DNA of 64,000 bases. Source: DATEVL01 sp035281845. GTDB lineage: Bacteria > Chloroflexota > Anaerolineae > Anaerolineales > E44-bin32. Below the pieces are notes generated by a model. It was given only the letters and a program-made list of their open reading frames with translations. It had not been told where the DNA came from and did no database searches. The position numbers were made by a program, and so were the translations under genes. The DNA is taken from positions 1-64,000 of the forward strand of contig DATEVL010000028.1 in NCBI GenBank assembly GCA_035281845.1, written 5' to 3'. Of this stretch, positions 8,383-16,386 are shown in pieces (the first letter of the stretch is position 1; the number at the start of each line of letters is the position of its first letter).

Positions 8383-9303
8383 ATGATGAGCGCGCTTGAA
8401 CACCTTTCCGAAGCTTTGGCGGCGGCCGTCCAGTCGGCCGGAGAAGGCGTGGTTCGGGTCGAGGGCCGACGCCGGATCCCCTCGAGCGGAATCGTCTGGA
8501 GCGCCGATGGGTTGGTCGTGACGGCACACCACACGATCGACCGTAGGTCCGAAGTGCAGGTCGGTCTTCCCGACGGCAAGGCGACGGCCGCCAAGGTCCT
8601 AGGCCGGGATCCTGCGACAGACCTGGCCGTGCTACGCCTGTCGACTGCAGGCGGGCGCGTGCTGAAGCGCATCGAAGAAGGTCAGGCCAAGGTCGGCCAC
8701 CTTGCCCTTGCCCTCGGCCGGCCCGGCGACTCGATCCAGTCCACCCTCGGGGTCGTGAGCGCGCTGGAGGGGGGCTGGCGGTCTCCGCTGGGCGGACACA
8801 TCGAGCACTACCTGCAAAGTGACGTCGTGATGTATCCGGGTTTCTCGGGAGGCCCCTTGATCGACGCCTGGGGGCGAGTGGTCGGCATGAACACGTCGGC
8901 GTTGCTTCGCGGGATCGCCTTGGCCATCCCCGTGGCGACGATCGAAAGGGTGAGCCAGGCACTGGTCGAGCACGGGCGGATTCGCCGCGGCTTCCTCGGA
9001 GTCGGAGTCCAGCCGGCGCGGTTGCCGCAACCGATGGAGGATCGATCGGGGCAGTCGACAGGTTTGCTCGTCGCCTCGGTCGAGGGAGGCAGCCCGGCCG
9101 AGCGAGCAGGGGTCATGCTCGGTGACGTCCTCCTTGCTCTGGGGGGAGAACGACTTGCGGGAATGGAGGACCTGCTGGCGGCGCTCGGCGGTGACGTCGT
9201 GGGTAAAGCAACGCCGCTGGAGATCCTGCGCGGTGGGACGAGCACGACCTTGAGCGTGACCGTTGGTGAGCGACCGGCACCGTCGGAGGAGGAGGAGGAC
9301 TGA
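8383..9303 (+). CDS. HtrA/DegP-like S1C serine protease with PDZ domain, apparently cytoplasmic
   Basis: A 306-residue trypsin-like protease. The catalytic triad is visible as His50 (VVTAHHTID), Asp80 (RDPATDLAVLRL) and Ser155 (PGFSGGPLI). A PDZ domain follows at about residues 195-290, with RRGFLGVGVQ, the carboxylate-binding strand GLLVASVEGGSPAERAGV and LGDVLLALGGE. No signal peptide or membrane segment is present, unlike typical HtrA proteins, so it probably acts in the cytoplasm unless exported by another route. An AGGAGG ribosome site lies 7 nt before the ATG. Its stop overlaps the start of the next protease (TGATG), which points to translational coupling. Confidence 0.9.
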   Translation: MMSALEHLSEALAAAVQSAGEGVVRVEGRRRIPSSGIVWSADGLVVTAHHTIDRRSEVQVGLPDGKATAAKVLGRDPATDLAVLRLSTAGGRVLKRIEEGQAKVGHLALALGRPGDSIQSTLGVVSALEGGWRSPLGGHIEHYLQSDVVMYPGFSGGPLIDAWGRVVGMNTSALLRGIALAIPVATIERVSQALVEHGRIRRGFLGVGVQPARLPQPMEDRSGQSTGLLVASVEGGSPAERAGVMLGDVLLALGGERLAGMEDLLAALGGDVVGKATPLEILRGGTSTTLSVTVGERPAPSEEEED

Positions 9304-9896
9304 TGGACGACTTGCTAGAGGCCTTGTCGCGCGACACGGCGGAAGTTGCCGAACGGGCGCGGGAATCCCTGGTGACGGTCCTCCAGCAGGGGGTAGGCGC
9401 CGGATCGGGTGTTCTCTGGGCGCCCGGTCTGGTGGTGACGAACGCGCACGTAGCGCGCCGATCGCGTTCGGTCGTGACACTGGCCGGCGGGCAAGAGGCG
9501 ACTGCCCGGCGGCGAGGCAGAGACTTCCAGCATGATCTGGCCGTCCTCGAAATCGATCCGGCCCTGGGCTCGCCGGCGGCGATCGGTGACTCGGGCGAGC
9601 TGCGCCCGGGGGAGTGGGTGTACGCCGTCGGGAATCCATGGGGCGTCCCCGGTGCCTTGACGGCCGGTGTCGTCATCGCCAACGGAGGCGGGGCCGGCAC
9701 CGAGCTCCTCGAGCTGGATCTGCATCTGCGGCCGGGCCATTCCGGCGGCGCCGTACTTAATGCCCGAGGTGAGGTCGTCGGCATCAACACGATGATGAAC
9801 GGACCGGACGTTGGCCTGGCGATACCCTCGGCGGTCGTTCGTCGATATCTAGCGCAGGCCGGATTGGGAAAAGCCGCATTCCGTCGGGCGGCGTGA
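9303..9896 (+). CDS. Trypsin-like S1C serine protease without PDZ
   Basis: A 197-residue paralogue of the preceding gene, reduced to the protease core. His49 (VVTNAHVAR), Asp78 (FQHDLAVLEID) and Ser147 (RPGHSGGAVLN) form the expected triad. It has no signal peptide and no PDZ domain. The start codon shares its A with the TGA of the upstream gene, so the two products are probably made in step and may form a mixed oligomer (inference). Confidence 0.88.
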   Translation: MDDLLEALSRDTAEVAERARESLVTVLQQGVGAGSGVLWAPGLVVTNAHVARRSRSVVTLAGGQEATARRRGRDFQHDLAVLEIDPALGSPAAIGDSGELRPGEWVYAVGNPWGVPGALTAGVVIANGGGAGTELLELDLHLRPGHSGGAVLNARGEVVGINTMMNGPDVGLAIPSAVVRRYLAQAGLGKAAFRRAA

Positions 9897-9899
9897 AAC

Positions 9900-10277
9900 A
9901 TGGGCGAGCCGTCGGGAGAGGATCGGCGCGAGTCTCGAGCCGAGCGAATCCGGCGAGTGGTCCTCTCGTGGCCCGGAGTCGAGGCAGCTCCCCATCGTTT
10001 CGGCGGCACCGAGTATCGCCTTGGCCGTCGGGAAATCGGCCATGTTCACGGCCAATCGCTGGTTGACGTCCCGCTGCCGAGACGAGTGCGAGATGAGCTG
10101 GTTGCCCGAGGACGGGCCAGGCCTCATCACGTGCTTCCTGAGAGCGGCTGGGTGAGCGTGCCGATGCGGTCGATGGAGGAGGCCGACACGGCCTTGGAGA
10201 TCCTGCGCGTGTCCTACGACCTGGCAGTGGGTCAACTCGCCAAAAGTTCCGCTCCACCAGCATCGGTTGATGTCTGA
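9900..10277 (+). CDS. DUF5519 / luciferase-domain-like small protein
   Basis: A 125-residue protein matching the pattern of the small luciferase-domain (DUF5519) family: WPGVEAAPHRFGGTEYRLG, REIGHVHGQSLVDVPLPRR, then RPHHVLPESGWVSVPM and a final LEILRVSYDLAV. The family has no established activity that I know of. It starts 3 bp after the protease pair and is probably cotranscribed with it. No export signal is seen. Confidence 0.75.
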   Translation: MGEPSGEDRRESRAERIRRVVLSWPGVEAAPHRFGGTEYRLGRREIGHVHGQSLVDVPLPRRVRDELVARGRARPHHVLPESGWVSVPMRSMEEADTALEILRVSYDLAVGQLAKSSAPPASVDV

Positions 10278-10365
10278 TCGCAGGCGTACGTCATGAACTC
10301 CGCCTTCGCGATCTCAGGCTCCCTGGTTCATCCAGATTCAGGTCGTTGAGGGGGCTCGCCGCCAG

Positions 10366-10785
10366 ATGGGCCGGGCGTTCTTCCGCTTCGCCAACGCGAT
10401 TCACGTTTTCCTATATCGGCGGACGCGAGGTCGGCTTGGAGGCGAAGTCCAAGGGCTGCGCGTCTTGCTTCTTTCCACGATCGGACGCCGCACCGGAAAG
10501 GCGCGTGTCGCCCCGCTGGGCTATTTCGAGCACGAAGGCAGCTACGTCATCATCGCCTCCAATGCCGGCCTCGATCGAAACCCCGGTTGGTTCCACAATC
10601 TGAAAAGCCAGCTGCGCGCGACGATTGAGATTGGCGAGAAGAACATGCCGGTGGAAGCGAAGGTCATAGGGCCGGATGTCTACAGCCAACTCTGGGGGCG
10701 GCTTGTCGCACTCTCCCCTGGCTACGCCGGTTACGCGAAGAGAACGAAGCGAAAAATCCCTCTGGTGGCGCTTCGTCCTCGTTGA
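10366..10785 (+). CDS. Deazaflavin (F420)-dependent nitroreductase-family oxidoreductase
   Basis: A 139-residue split-beta-barrel protein of the Ddn/nitroreductase type that binds coenzyme F420. Recognisable parts are LLLSTIGRRTGKARVAPLGY (cofactor-phosphate region), YVIIASNAGLDRNPGWFHNL and a C-terminal KIPLVALRPR. The N-terminus has a hydrophobic helix followed by Arg residues, as in actinobacterial homologues. Its presence implies F420 biosynthesis in the host (known for the family, not shown here). The 228 bp after it, up to the convergent CoA-binding gene, hold nothing I recognise. Confidence 0.85.
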   Translation: MGRAFFRFANAIHVFLYRRTRGRLGGEVQGLRVLLLSTIGRRTGKARVAPLGYFEHEGSYVIIASNAGLDRNPGWFHNLKSQLRATIEIGEKNMPVEAKVIGPDVYSQLWGRLVALSPGYAGYAKRTKRKIPLVALRPR

Positions 10786-11013
10786 GCCGAGCGCCGAAGC
10801 TCCCGTGCAGCCATGCATTGGGGGAGCCCCCTCCCACGAGTTCAGGCTGTTCCTAGTCCTGCATCGGTGGCATTTCGATTCCACGAGGCCGCCCTTCGAC
10901 TGCGGCCGCAGGCACCGCCGCCGCAAGCGCAGGCGCGGTGCGGCCTCCGCCAGGGAGGAGAACGTTGGAGCGCGAGTTGCCTCAAGGAGCGGCTTGACAA
11001 GCGGCCTGCGTCC

Positions 11014-11433
11014 CTATTCGATGTCCAGCCGTGCCCCGATCAGCCGGTAGTGCTCTTTCATCATGCAGCGGTTCATCACCACGCCGAGGCCGGCGGCCTC
11101 AGCCTTGTGGGCCGCTCCGGGATGGGCAATCCCTTCCTGCATCCACACGGCGCGAGCTCCGATGGCGATCGCCTGATCCACGATCGGAGGCACGTCCGCC
11201 GATGGCCGGAAGATCTGGACGACGTCGACCGGCCGACCAAGGCTCGCCAGGTCCGGAAAGCTTGGAAGACCGAGCACCTGCGGCGAATTCGGGTTGACCG
11301 GGATCAAGGTATAGCCCTGGGACATCAGGTAACGGGCCACTCCATGACTGGCCTTGAAGGGGTCGTTCGAAAGACCGACGACGGCGATCGTCGTCGCAGA
11401 CTCAAAGATCTTCTTGATCTGCTCGTCGGTCAC
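11014..11433 (-). CDS. CoA-binding domain protein (YccU type)
   Basis: A 139-residue single-domain Rossmann protein: TIAVVGLSNDPFKASHGVARYL is the nucleotide-binding loop, followed by GYTLIPVNPNSPQVLG and VDVVQIFRPSADVPPIV. The cysteine in VMNRCMMKEHYRL is the conserved late motif of the family. Its precise role is unknown; CoA or acyl-CoA sensing is a common suggestion. It overlaps the histidine kinase upstream by 4 bp and is the last gene of the minus-strand signalling operon, which fits a metabolite-sensing accessory role (inference). Confidence 0.85.
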   Translation of the reverse strand: MTDEQIKKIFESATTIAVVGLSNDPFKASHGVARYLMSQGYTLIPVNPNSPQVLGLPSFPDLASLGRPVDVVQIFRPSADVPPIVDQAIAIGARAVWMQEGIAHPGAAHKAEAAGLGVVMNRCMMKEHYRLIGARLDIE

Positions 11434-12830
11434 GCGGGACCTCGTTCTAGCTGTGTCGGAAGCTGAACTCGAAAACAGGTGTCCCCTGGCCGGGAGACGA
11501 CCGTCATCTGGCCCTGATGGCGGACGGTGACGATGTTGTAGCTGATGTGAAGTCCGAGGCCGGTGCCCTGTCCGGGGGGTTTCGTGGTGAAGAACGGTTC
11601 GAAGATCCGATCACGGACTTCGGCCGGCATGCCCGGGCCGTTGTCGCAGATTTCGACGAACACTCGTGCCCCATCCACACCGGTCCGTACCCAAATCTCG
11701 CCCTGACCGCCCAGCGCCTCGGCGGCATTGGCGATCAGATTGGTCCAGACCTGGTTCAGCTCGCTGCCATAAGCTTCGATGGGGGGAACCTCCGTCGAGT
11801 ACTCGCGGTGGACGGTGATGCCGGGCTCAATTTTGCTCTTCAGGAGCAGGAGCGTGTCGTCCAGGCCCCGATGCAAGTCGATCTGTTGGACCGGCGCCTG
11901 GTCCAGGTAGGTATAGGACCGCACGGCTCCGACGATGTCGGAGATACGTTCCGCGCTGATGGAGACTTCGTGAAGGAGCTCCGCCAGTGACCGCGAGGCC
12001 GAGATCCACGCCACGGCGGCGGGAATGGCTTGCACCGGAAGCCGGGAGGTAGCCGAGGCCACCGCCTGCATGGTGATGCCCGAGCCGACGAGGGCCGGGG
12101 CGGTCTGCCATGCGTTCTCCATTCCCTTTCCCTCGAGCCAGGCTTGGAGCGCTTCTTCCTGATCGCTCCGCGCCAGGGGGTCCAGCCGGACATGGCCACC
12201 GGCCTCGGTGGCGTCGACGAAGGCCAAGGTACCCAGTTCCGGGTAGTCGGCCTCCTCGATCCCTGCTTCATGCATACCCGCGTGAGCCTGCTGCCAGTGT
12301 GACAGCAGCTCGCGCGCCTGGGCGGCGGCGCGCTTGAGCGCGGCTGCCGGGTTATTCAGCTCATGCGCCAAACCAGCCGAGAGTGTGCCAAGGGCGGCCA
12401 GCGTTTCGCGTTGGCGCAGCATCGACTCGGTGTGGCGCAGGCGAGACGTGACGGTGTGCAGCATGCTGAGGGTGGCCGTCGGACTCGACTCGATCAGCCG
12501 GCGGAAAGCGCCCTGGTCGATCTCGAGCAGGCGACTGGCGCGCTTGGCGCAGACCGTGGCGGTGCGCGGAGAGCCGTCGAGCAGCGACATCTCACCGATG
12601 ACCTCGCCCGCTCCCCGGACGGCGATCACCACCTGGCCGGCCCCCGAGCGTTTGCGAATCTCGAACTCGCCCTCGAGGATCACGTAGAGCGATCCACCCG
12701 GGCTGCCTTCCGTCATCAGGACCGCGCCGGGTTCGAGACGGACTTCGTGCGATGCTTCTTCGAGTAGCCTGAGATCCGCTGTTGTCAGGCCGGCGAAGAG
12801 CGGCAGGTTCCGCAGCAGCTCGTGGGTCAC
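11430..12830 (-). CDS. Cytoplasmic sensor histidine kinase with N-terminal cyclic-nucleotide-binding domain
   Basis: A 466-residue kinase without membrane segments. Residues 10-125 form a cNMP-binding fold with phosphate-cassette residues conserved: Glu80 and Arg89 in GEMSLLDGSPRTATV. The dimerisation helix carries the phospho-acceptor His156 in LSAGLAHELNNPAAALKRA. The HATPase domain shows NLIANAAEA, ICDNGPGMP and GQGTGLGLHI (N, G1 and G2 boxes). It should therefore couple cAMP or cGMP level to autophosphorylation. It overlaps the receiver-flavoprotein gene by 4 bp, so that protein is its likely phosphotransfer partner. Confidence 0.92.
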   Translation of the reverse strand: MTHELLRNLPLFAGLTTADLRLLEEASHEVRLEPGAVLMTEGSPGGSLYVILEGEFEIRKRSGAGQVVIAVRGAGEVIGEMSLLDGSPRTATVCAKRASRLLEIDQGAFRRLIESSPTATLSMLHTVTSRLRHTESMLRQRETLAALGTLSAGLAHELNNPAAALKRAAAQARELLSHWQQAHAGMHEAGIEEADYPELGTLAFVDATEAGGHVRLDPLARSDQEEALQAWLEGKGMENAWQTAPALVGSGITMQAVASATSRLPVQAIPAAVAWISASRSLAELLHEVSISAERISDIVGAVRSYTYLDQAPVQQIDLHRGLDDTLLLLKSKIEPGITVHREYSTEVPPIEAYGSELNQVWTNLIANAAEALGGQGEIWVRTGVDGARVFVEICDNGPGMPAEVRDRIFEPFFTTKPPGQGTGLGLHISYNIVTVRHQGQMTVVSRPGDTCFRVQLPTQLERGPA

Positions 12831-14482
12831 AAGGTTCTCAGATAGGCGCGGATGATGGCGACGGCGGCGGCGCCTTCGCCGGTGGCCGACGAGACCCGAT
12901 GACTTGTCCCGAAGCGGACGTCGCCGGCGGCGAAGACGCCCGGCTGGCTGCTCTCCAGCATGAGTGGATCGCGCGGCAGAGCCCAGCCGGCCGGAGGTTT
13001 TCCATCTCGCAGCAGGTCCGGCCCGGTCAGGACGTAGCCCTTCTCGTCGCGCAGAACGAGCCCGGCGACGAAGTCGCTCTCCGGCCGGACCCCGATAAAT
13101 ACGAAGAGGGCCGCGCCCGGTAGGACCGCCTCGGCGCCGCTCAGGCTGTCTCGGACGACGATCGACTCGACGCCCTCGGTGCCACGCACTTCCAGCAGGT
13201 CGGTGTTGCCGCGGATCTGGATCCGTTCGTCGTGTTCCATAGCTTCGACAAGATACGAGGCGGCGGTCGGCCGAGGCCCGCGAACGAGAAGCGTCACCAT
13301 GGAAGCGTGTTGGGCCAGGTACAGTGCCCCTTGCGCTGCCGAGTTCGCCCCCCCGATGACAAAGACCGGCCGTCCGCGGTAATAGGTGGCCTCGGTGTGG
13401 GCCGATCCATAGTAGACGCCGCGGCCGGTGAGTTCGGCGGCGCCCGGCATCTTCAACACACGGAAGGTCGCGCCGCAGGCCAGCAGGACCGCGCCGGCAA
13501 TGACTTCGTTCCCATCCTTGAGGCGGACGACTCGGTACGGATCACGCGCCTCGACCGCGATCGCTTCCTGCGCGGCGAGGATCTCCGTCCCGAAGCGCCG
13601 GGCCTGAGCCACGGCTCGCTGGGTCAGATCTCCACCGGAAATCCCGGCCGGGAAACCCAGGTAATTCTCGATCTTCGGGCTCCGCCCGGCCTGGCCGCCG
13701 GGGGCCTGGCGCTCGATGACCACGCAACGCAGTCCCTCGGAGCTTCCATAGACTGCGGCGGCGAGCCCGGCCGGACCGGCGCCGATGATCGCGACGTCGT
13801 AATAGTCCCGGGCGGCCTGGCGCTGCAATCCCATTTTCTGCGCCAATTCCGCCGTGGAGGGAGTGACGAGCGAAGTCCCGTCCGGGAAGAGAACCGTGGG
13901 AACCGACAGCGTCCCGGTTTGCGATCGCGGCGCCAGTTGCCGCGCACGCTCATCGTGATCGACATCCATCCATAGATAGGGGATCTGATGCCGCGCCAGG
14001 AAGTCCTTGATGGTGTGGGAGTCGGGCGACCACAAGGCGCCGACCACCCGAATCCCGTCGAACGGCAGCCGCACCTCTCGCCGCCACTCATCGAGCAGGT
14101 CGTCCAGGATAGGGTAGAGCTTTTCTTCCGGCGGATCCCAGGGCTTCATCAAATAGTGGTTGAGCCCGACCTGGTTGATGGCCCGGATGGCGGCGTCGGT
14201 GTCGGCGTACGCGGTCAGCAGGACCTTGCCCACGCCGGCCGCCAGGGGCAGGGCGGCGGTGAGAAACTCGATGCCCGACATGCGCGGCATGCGCTGATCG
14301 ACGAGCAGAAGTGCCAGGGGTTCGCCGCGACCCGTAAGTTGACGCACCGTCTCGAGGGCGACTTCCCCCGAGTCGGCACCGAGGATCCGATAGTCTTTGG
14401 CGTAGCGGGCGCGCAAATCGCGCTCGACGGCGCTCAAGACAGCAGGCTCATCGTCGACGGCAAGGAGAACGGGTTTGGGCAT
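12827..14482 (-). CDS. Response regulator fused to glutaredoxin-like and thioredoxin-reductase-like flavoprotein domains
   Basis: A 551-residue three-part protein. Residues 1-125 are a complete receiver (Asp10-Asp11, phospho-acceptor Asp62 in LLVDQRMPRMSG, Lys113 in YLMKPWD). A thioredoxin/glutaredoxin-like region follows (VVGALWSPDSHTIKDFLARH ... LSVPTVLFPDG), but its active site lacks Cys. The rest is a TrxR-like flavoprotein: FAD loop AIIGAGPAGLAAAVYGSS, NADPH loop VFVIGGANSAAQGALYLA and C-terminal FAD motif GVFAAGDVRFG. Where TrxR has CATC, this protein reads YYGSAHTEA, so there is no redox disulfide. Fused response regulator/TrxR proteins are a known architecture; their substrate is unknown to me. 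It overlaps the cNMP-histidine kinase by 4 bp. Confidence 0.9.
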   Translation of the reverse strand: MPKPVLLAVDDEPAVLSAVERDLRARYAKDYRILGADSGEVALETVRQLTGRGEPLALLLVDQRMPRMSGIEFLTAALPLAAGVGKVLLTAYADTDAAIRAINQVGLNHYLMKPWDPPEEKLYPILDDLLDEWRREVRLPFDGIRVVGALWSPDSHTIKDFLARHQIPYLWMDVDHDERARQLAPRSQTGTLSVPTVLFPDGTSLVTPSTAELAQKMGLQRQAARDYYDVAIIGAGPAGLAAAVYGSSEGLRCVVIERQAPGGQAGRSPKIENYLGFPAGISGGDLTQRAVAQARRFGTEILAAQEAIAVEARDPYRVVRLKDGNEVIAGAVLLACGATFRVLKMPGAAELTGRGVYYGSAHTEATYYRGRPVFVIGGANSAAQGALYLAQHASMVTLLVRGPRPTAASYLVEAMEHDERIQIRGNTDLLEVRGTEGVESIVVRDSLSGAEAVLPGAALFVFIGVRPESDFVAGLVLRDEKGYVLTGPDLLRDGKPPAGWALPRDPLMLESSQPGVFAAGDVRFGTSHRVSSATGEGAAAVAIIRAYLRTL

Positions 14483-14530
14483 GCCGGTGATCAGCGGGCA
14501 GGAGGCGACCCGTATTGTAACCGCCGGCGG

Positions 14531-16318
14531 CTAGCCCGAGGGTGAACGCGCGGCTCGCTCGCGAATCGATCGGATGTGAGGCTGACCGAGGAAACCTTCG
14601 TCGAGGTTCAGCCCTCTCAAGCCGATGGCGATCGATTCGATATGTTGCGCCGCCGAGGGAAAGAGCCGATCGGCTTCGTCGGCGCGGCCGTCGCCGTCGG
14701 CCAGCCAGGCCAGCTCGGCCTCGACCGGCCATAATCCGTCCTGCACCCCGGTGGACCGCATTTCGGAGAGGCAGGTGTCGAGAGTCATTCTCGCCTCCTC
14801 GCGCATATCCATGCCGAGCAGGGCCCGGCCGCGGTCGAGGAGCAGGTGAGAGCGAATGGCACGGGCAGAGAATCGCTCGAAGAGGCCGAGATAACGGTCG
14901 ACCAATTCCAGAGCGGCCGAGAAATCCCGGCGCGCCAGGAGATAGGCGGGCTCGGCCGCCGCGATAGCAACAGGGCTCTCGAACATCGCCGTGGCCTCCA
15001 CCGCGGATGGGCTTCCGAGTTCCGGAAGCAGACGCCCGGCTCCGTCGAGGTCACCTTGCTGGACCAGAACCCAGGCCAGAGTCGCCGGGCCGGTGGGATC
15101 GCCGGGAAGCGGATGGGCCCTCTCTACTTCCAGGATCTTCAAAGCTATTCGATGCGCCGTAGGGAAGTCGCCAGCCTGACCATAGGCAATGGCCAGAATG
15201 GCGCGCAGGGCGATCTGCGGATAGAGGAAACCGGCCAACTCAGCGAGTTCGATGGATCGTGTCGTTTCCTGAATGGCGGGGCCGAGCTCGCCGCGGGCAA
15301 ATCGCACGATGGCAATACCCGTCCGGCCGTAGGAAAGCCCCCATAGGTTACCGGTGCGCTCGCTGATCGCCAGCGATTCGGAGGCACGCTCGAGGGCCAG
15401 GTCGTATTCGGCCAACAGAGCGTGTAGCATCGCCGTGCTGGCGAGGTTGTCGGCAAGCATTGGCAGGTTGTCCATCCTCTGCCAGATCGGGCGGGCGCCC
15501 TCCAGGGCCCCGAGCGCCAGCTCGGGCAGGCCGAGGACTTGGTAATTCGACTGAATATCGTTGAGAGTGAAGGCTTCCTGCTCTGGCAGGCCGTACTCCC
15601 GGGCGATGGCGAGCGAGGCCTGCCCCGCCCGGGCGGCGGCCTCCGGGTTCAATCGAGTCTGGACGATCATCTGCACCCAAAGGGCGCGCGCCTGGCTGGC
15701 CGGATCCTCGGCCCGGCTGGCCAGAGCCACGGCCCGTTCCGAGAGCTCCAGCGCCCGGCTGGTGTCGAAGAGCGGGGTTGGGACGGCGTAGAGAGATGCA
15801 GCGCCGATGATTCCGGCGAGCTCGAGCGTGGGCGCCGAACGCTCGCGGCCGGTGCGCTCCAGGTCCTGGTAGAGCGTCAGGGCGGCATCGTAACTGCCAC
15901 CCAGTTCGAAGGCGCGCGCCCGCCTCTGGTAGAGACGACGCAGGCCATCATCGTCGAGGTTCACGTCGACCGACAGCTCGATCGCTCGCCCCAGGAGAGC
16001 TGCCGCCTCGGTGGTGGCAAACCGGCTCAGGGCCTGCTCGCCGGCCAGGACAGAGTAATCGAACGCCTTCTGCCTGTCTCCGGCGCGTTCGAAATGGTCC
16101 GCCAGGACTTCCGCCACTTCATGGCGACGATCATCGAACAGACGCTCGAGCGTCTCGCCGACGGCGCGATGCAGTGCGCGCCGGTCGTGAACCAACATCG
16201 ACTCGTAGGCCGCCTGTTGCACGAGTTGGTGCTTGAAGGCGAAAGTGGGCTCAAGCTCGAGCTGGGTCCGAAGGAGCTGGCCCTGCTCCAAGTGGTCAAG
16301 AACATTGGCGAGGTTCAT
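14531..16318 (-). CDS. TPR-repeat protein resembling the C-terminal half of a cyclase-ATPase-TPR regulator (second copy)
   Basis: A 595-residue helical protein. It opens inside what is normally a winged-helix region (LANVLDHLEQGQLLR), then has FAFKHQLVQQAAYESML, the linker motif that follows the ATPase in multidomain cyclases, and afterwards many TPR-like helix pairs such as DYSVLAGEQALSRF and ALGALEGARPIWQRM. I take ATG 16318 as the start; the 81 in-frame residues upstream are an out-of-frame reading of the previous gene. It has no ATPase or cyclase domain of its own. It is homologous in layout to the gene at 16387-18213 and probably works with the cyclase-ATPase two genes upstream (inference). 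Confidence 0.75.
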   Translation of the reverse strand: MNLANVLDHLEQGQLLRTQLELEPTFAFKHQLVQQAAYESMLVHDRRALHRAVGETLERLFDDRRHEVAEVLADHFERAGDRQKAFDYSVLAGEQALSRFATTEAAALLGRAIELSVDVNLDDDGLRRLYQRRARAFELGGSYDAALTLYQDLERTGRERSAPTLELAGIIGAASLYAVPTPLFDTSRALELSERAVALASRAEDPASQARALWVQMIVQTRLNPEAAARAGQASLAIAREYGLPEQEAFTLNDIQSNYQVLGLPELALGALEGARPIWQRMDNLPMLADNLASTAMLHALLAEYDLALERASESLAISERTGNLWGLSYGRTGIAIVRFARGELGPAIQETTRSIELAELAGFLYPQIALRAILAIAYGQAGDFPTAHRIALKILEVERAHPLPGDPTGPATLAWVLVQQGDLDGAGRLLPELGSPSAVEATAMFESPVAIAAAEPAYLLARRDFSAALELVDRYLGLFERFSARAIRSHLLLDRGRALLGMDMREEARMTLDTCLSEMRSTGVQDGLWPVEAELAWLADGDGRADEADRLFPSAAQHIESIAIGLRGLNLDEGFLGQPHIRSIRERAARSPSG

Positions 16319-16363
16319 CGTGGTGGTCGATGGTAAACGCGGCCGCGACCGGCGACCGTCGGT

Positions 16364-16380
16364 ACGCGGAGACTCCGCGT
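16364..16380. repeat. Small intergenic palindrome
   Basis: ACGCGGAG-A-CTCCGCGT is a perfect 8-bp inverted repeat in the 68-bp gap between the two TPR genes. No T run follows in the minus direction, so it may limit readthrough or shield mRNA rather than terminate transcription. Confidence 0.35.
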
Positions 16381-16386
16381 TCTGGA

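Noticed and set aside
8103..8399. 98-codon ORF after the LuxR gene
   Set aside because: It reads straight through the two palindromic repeats and has no ribosome site.
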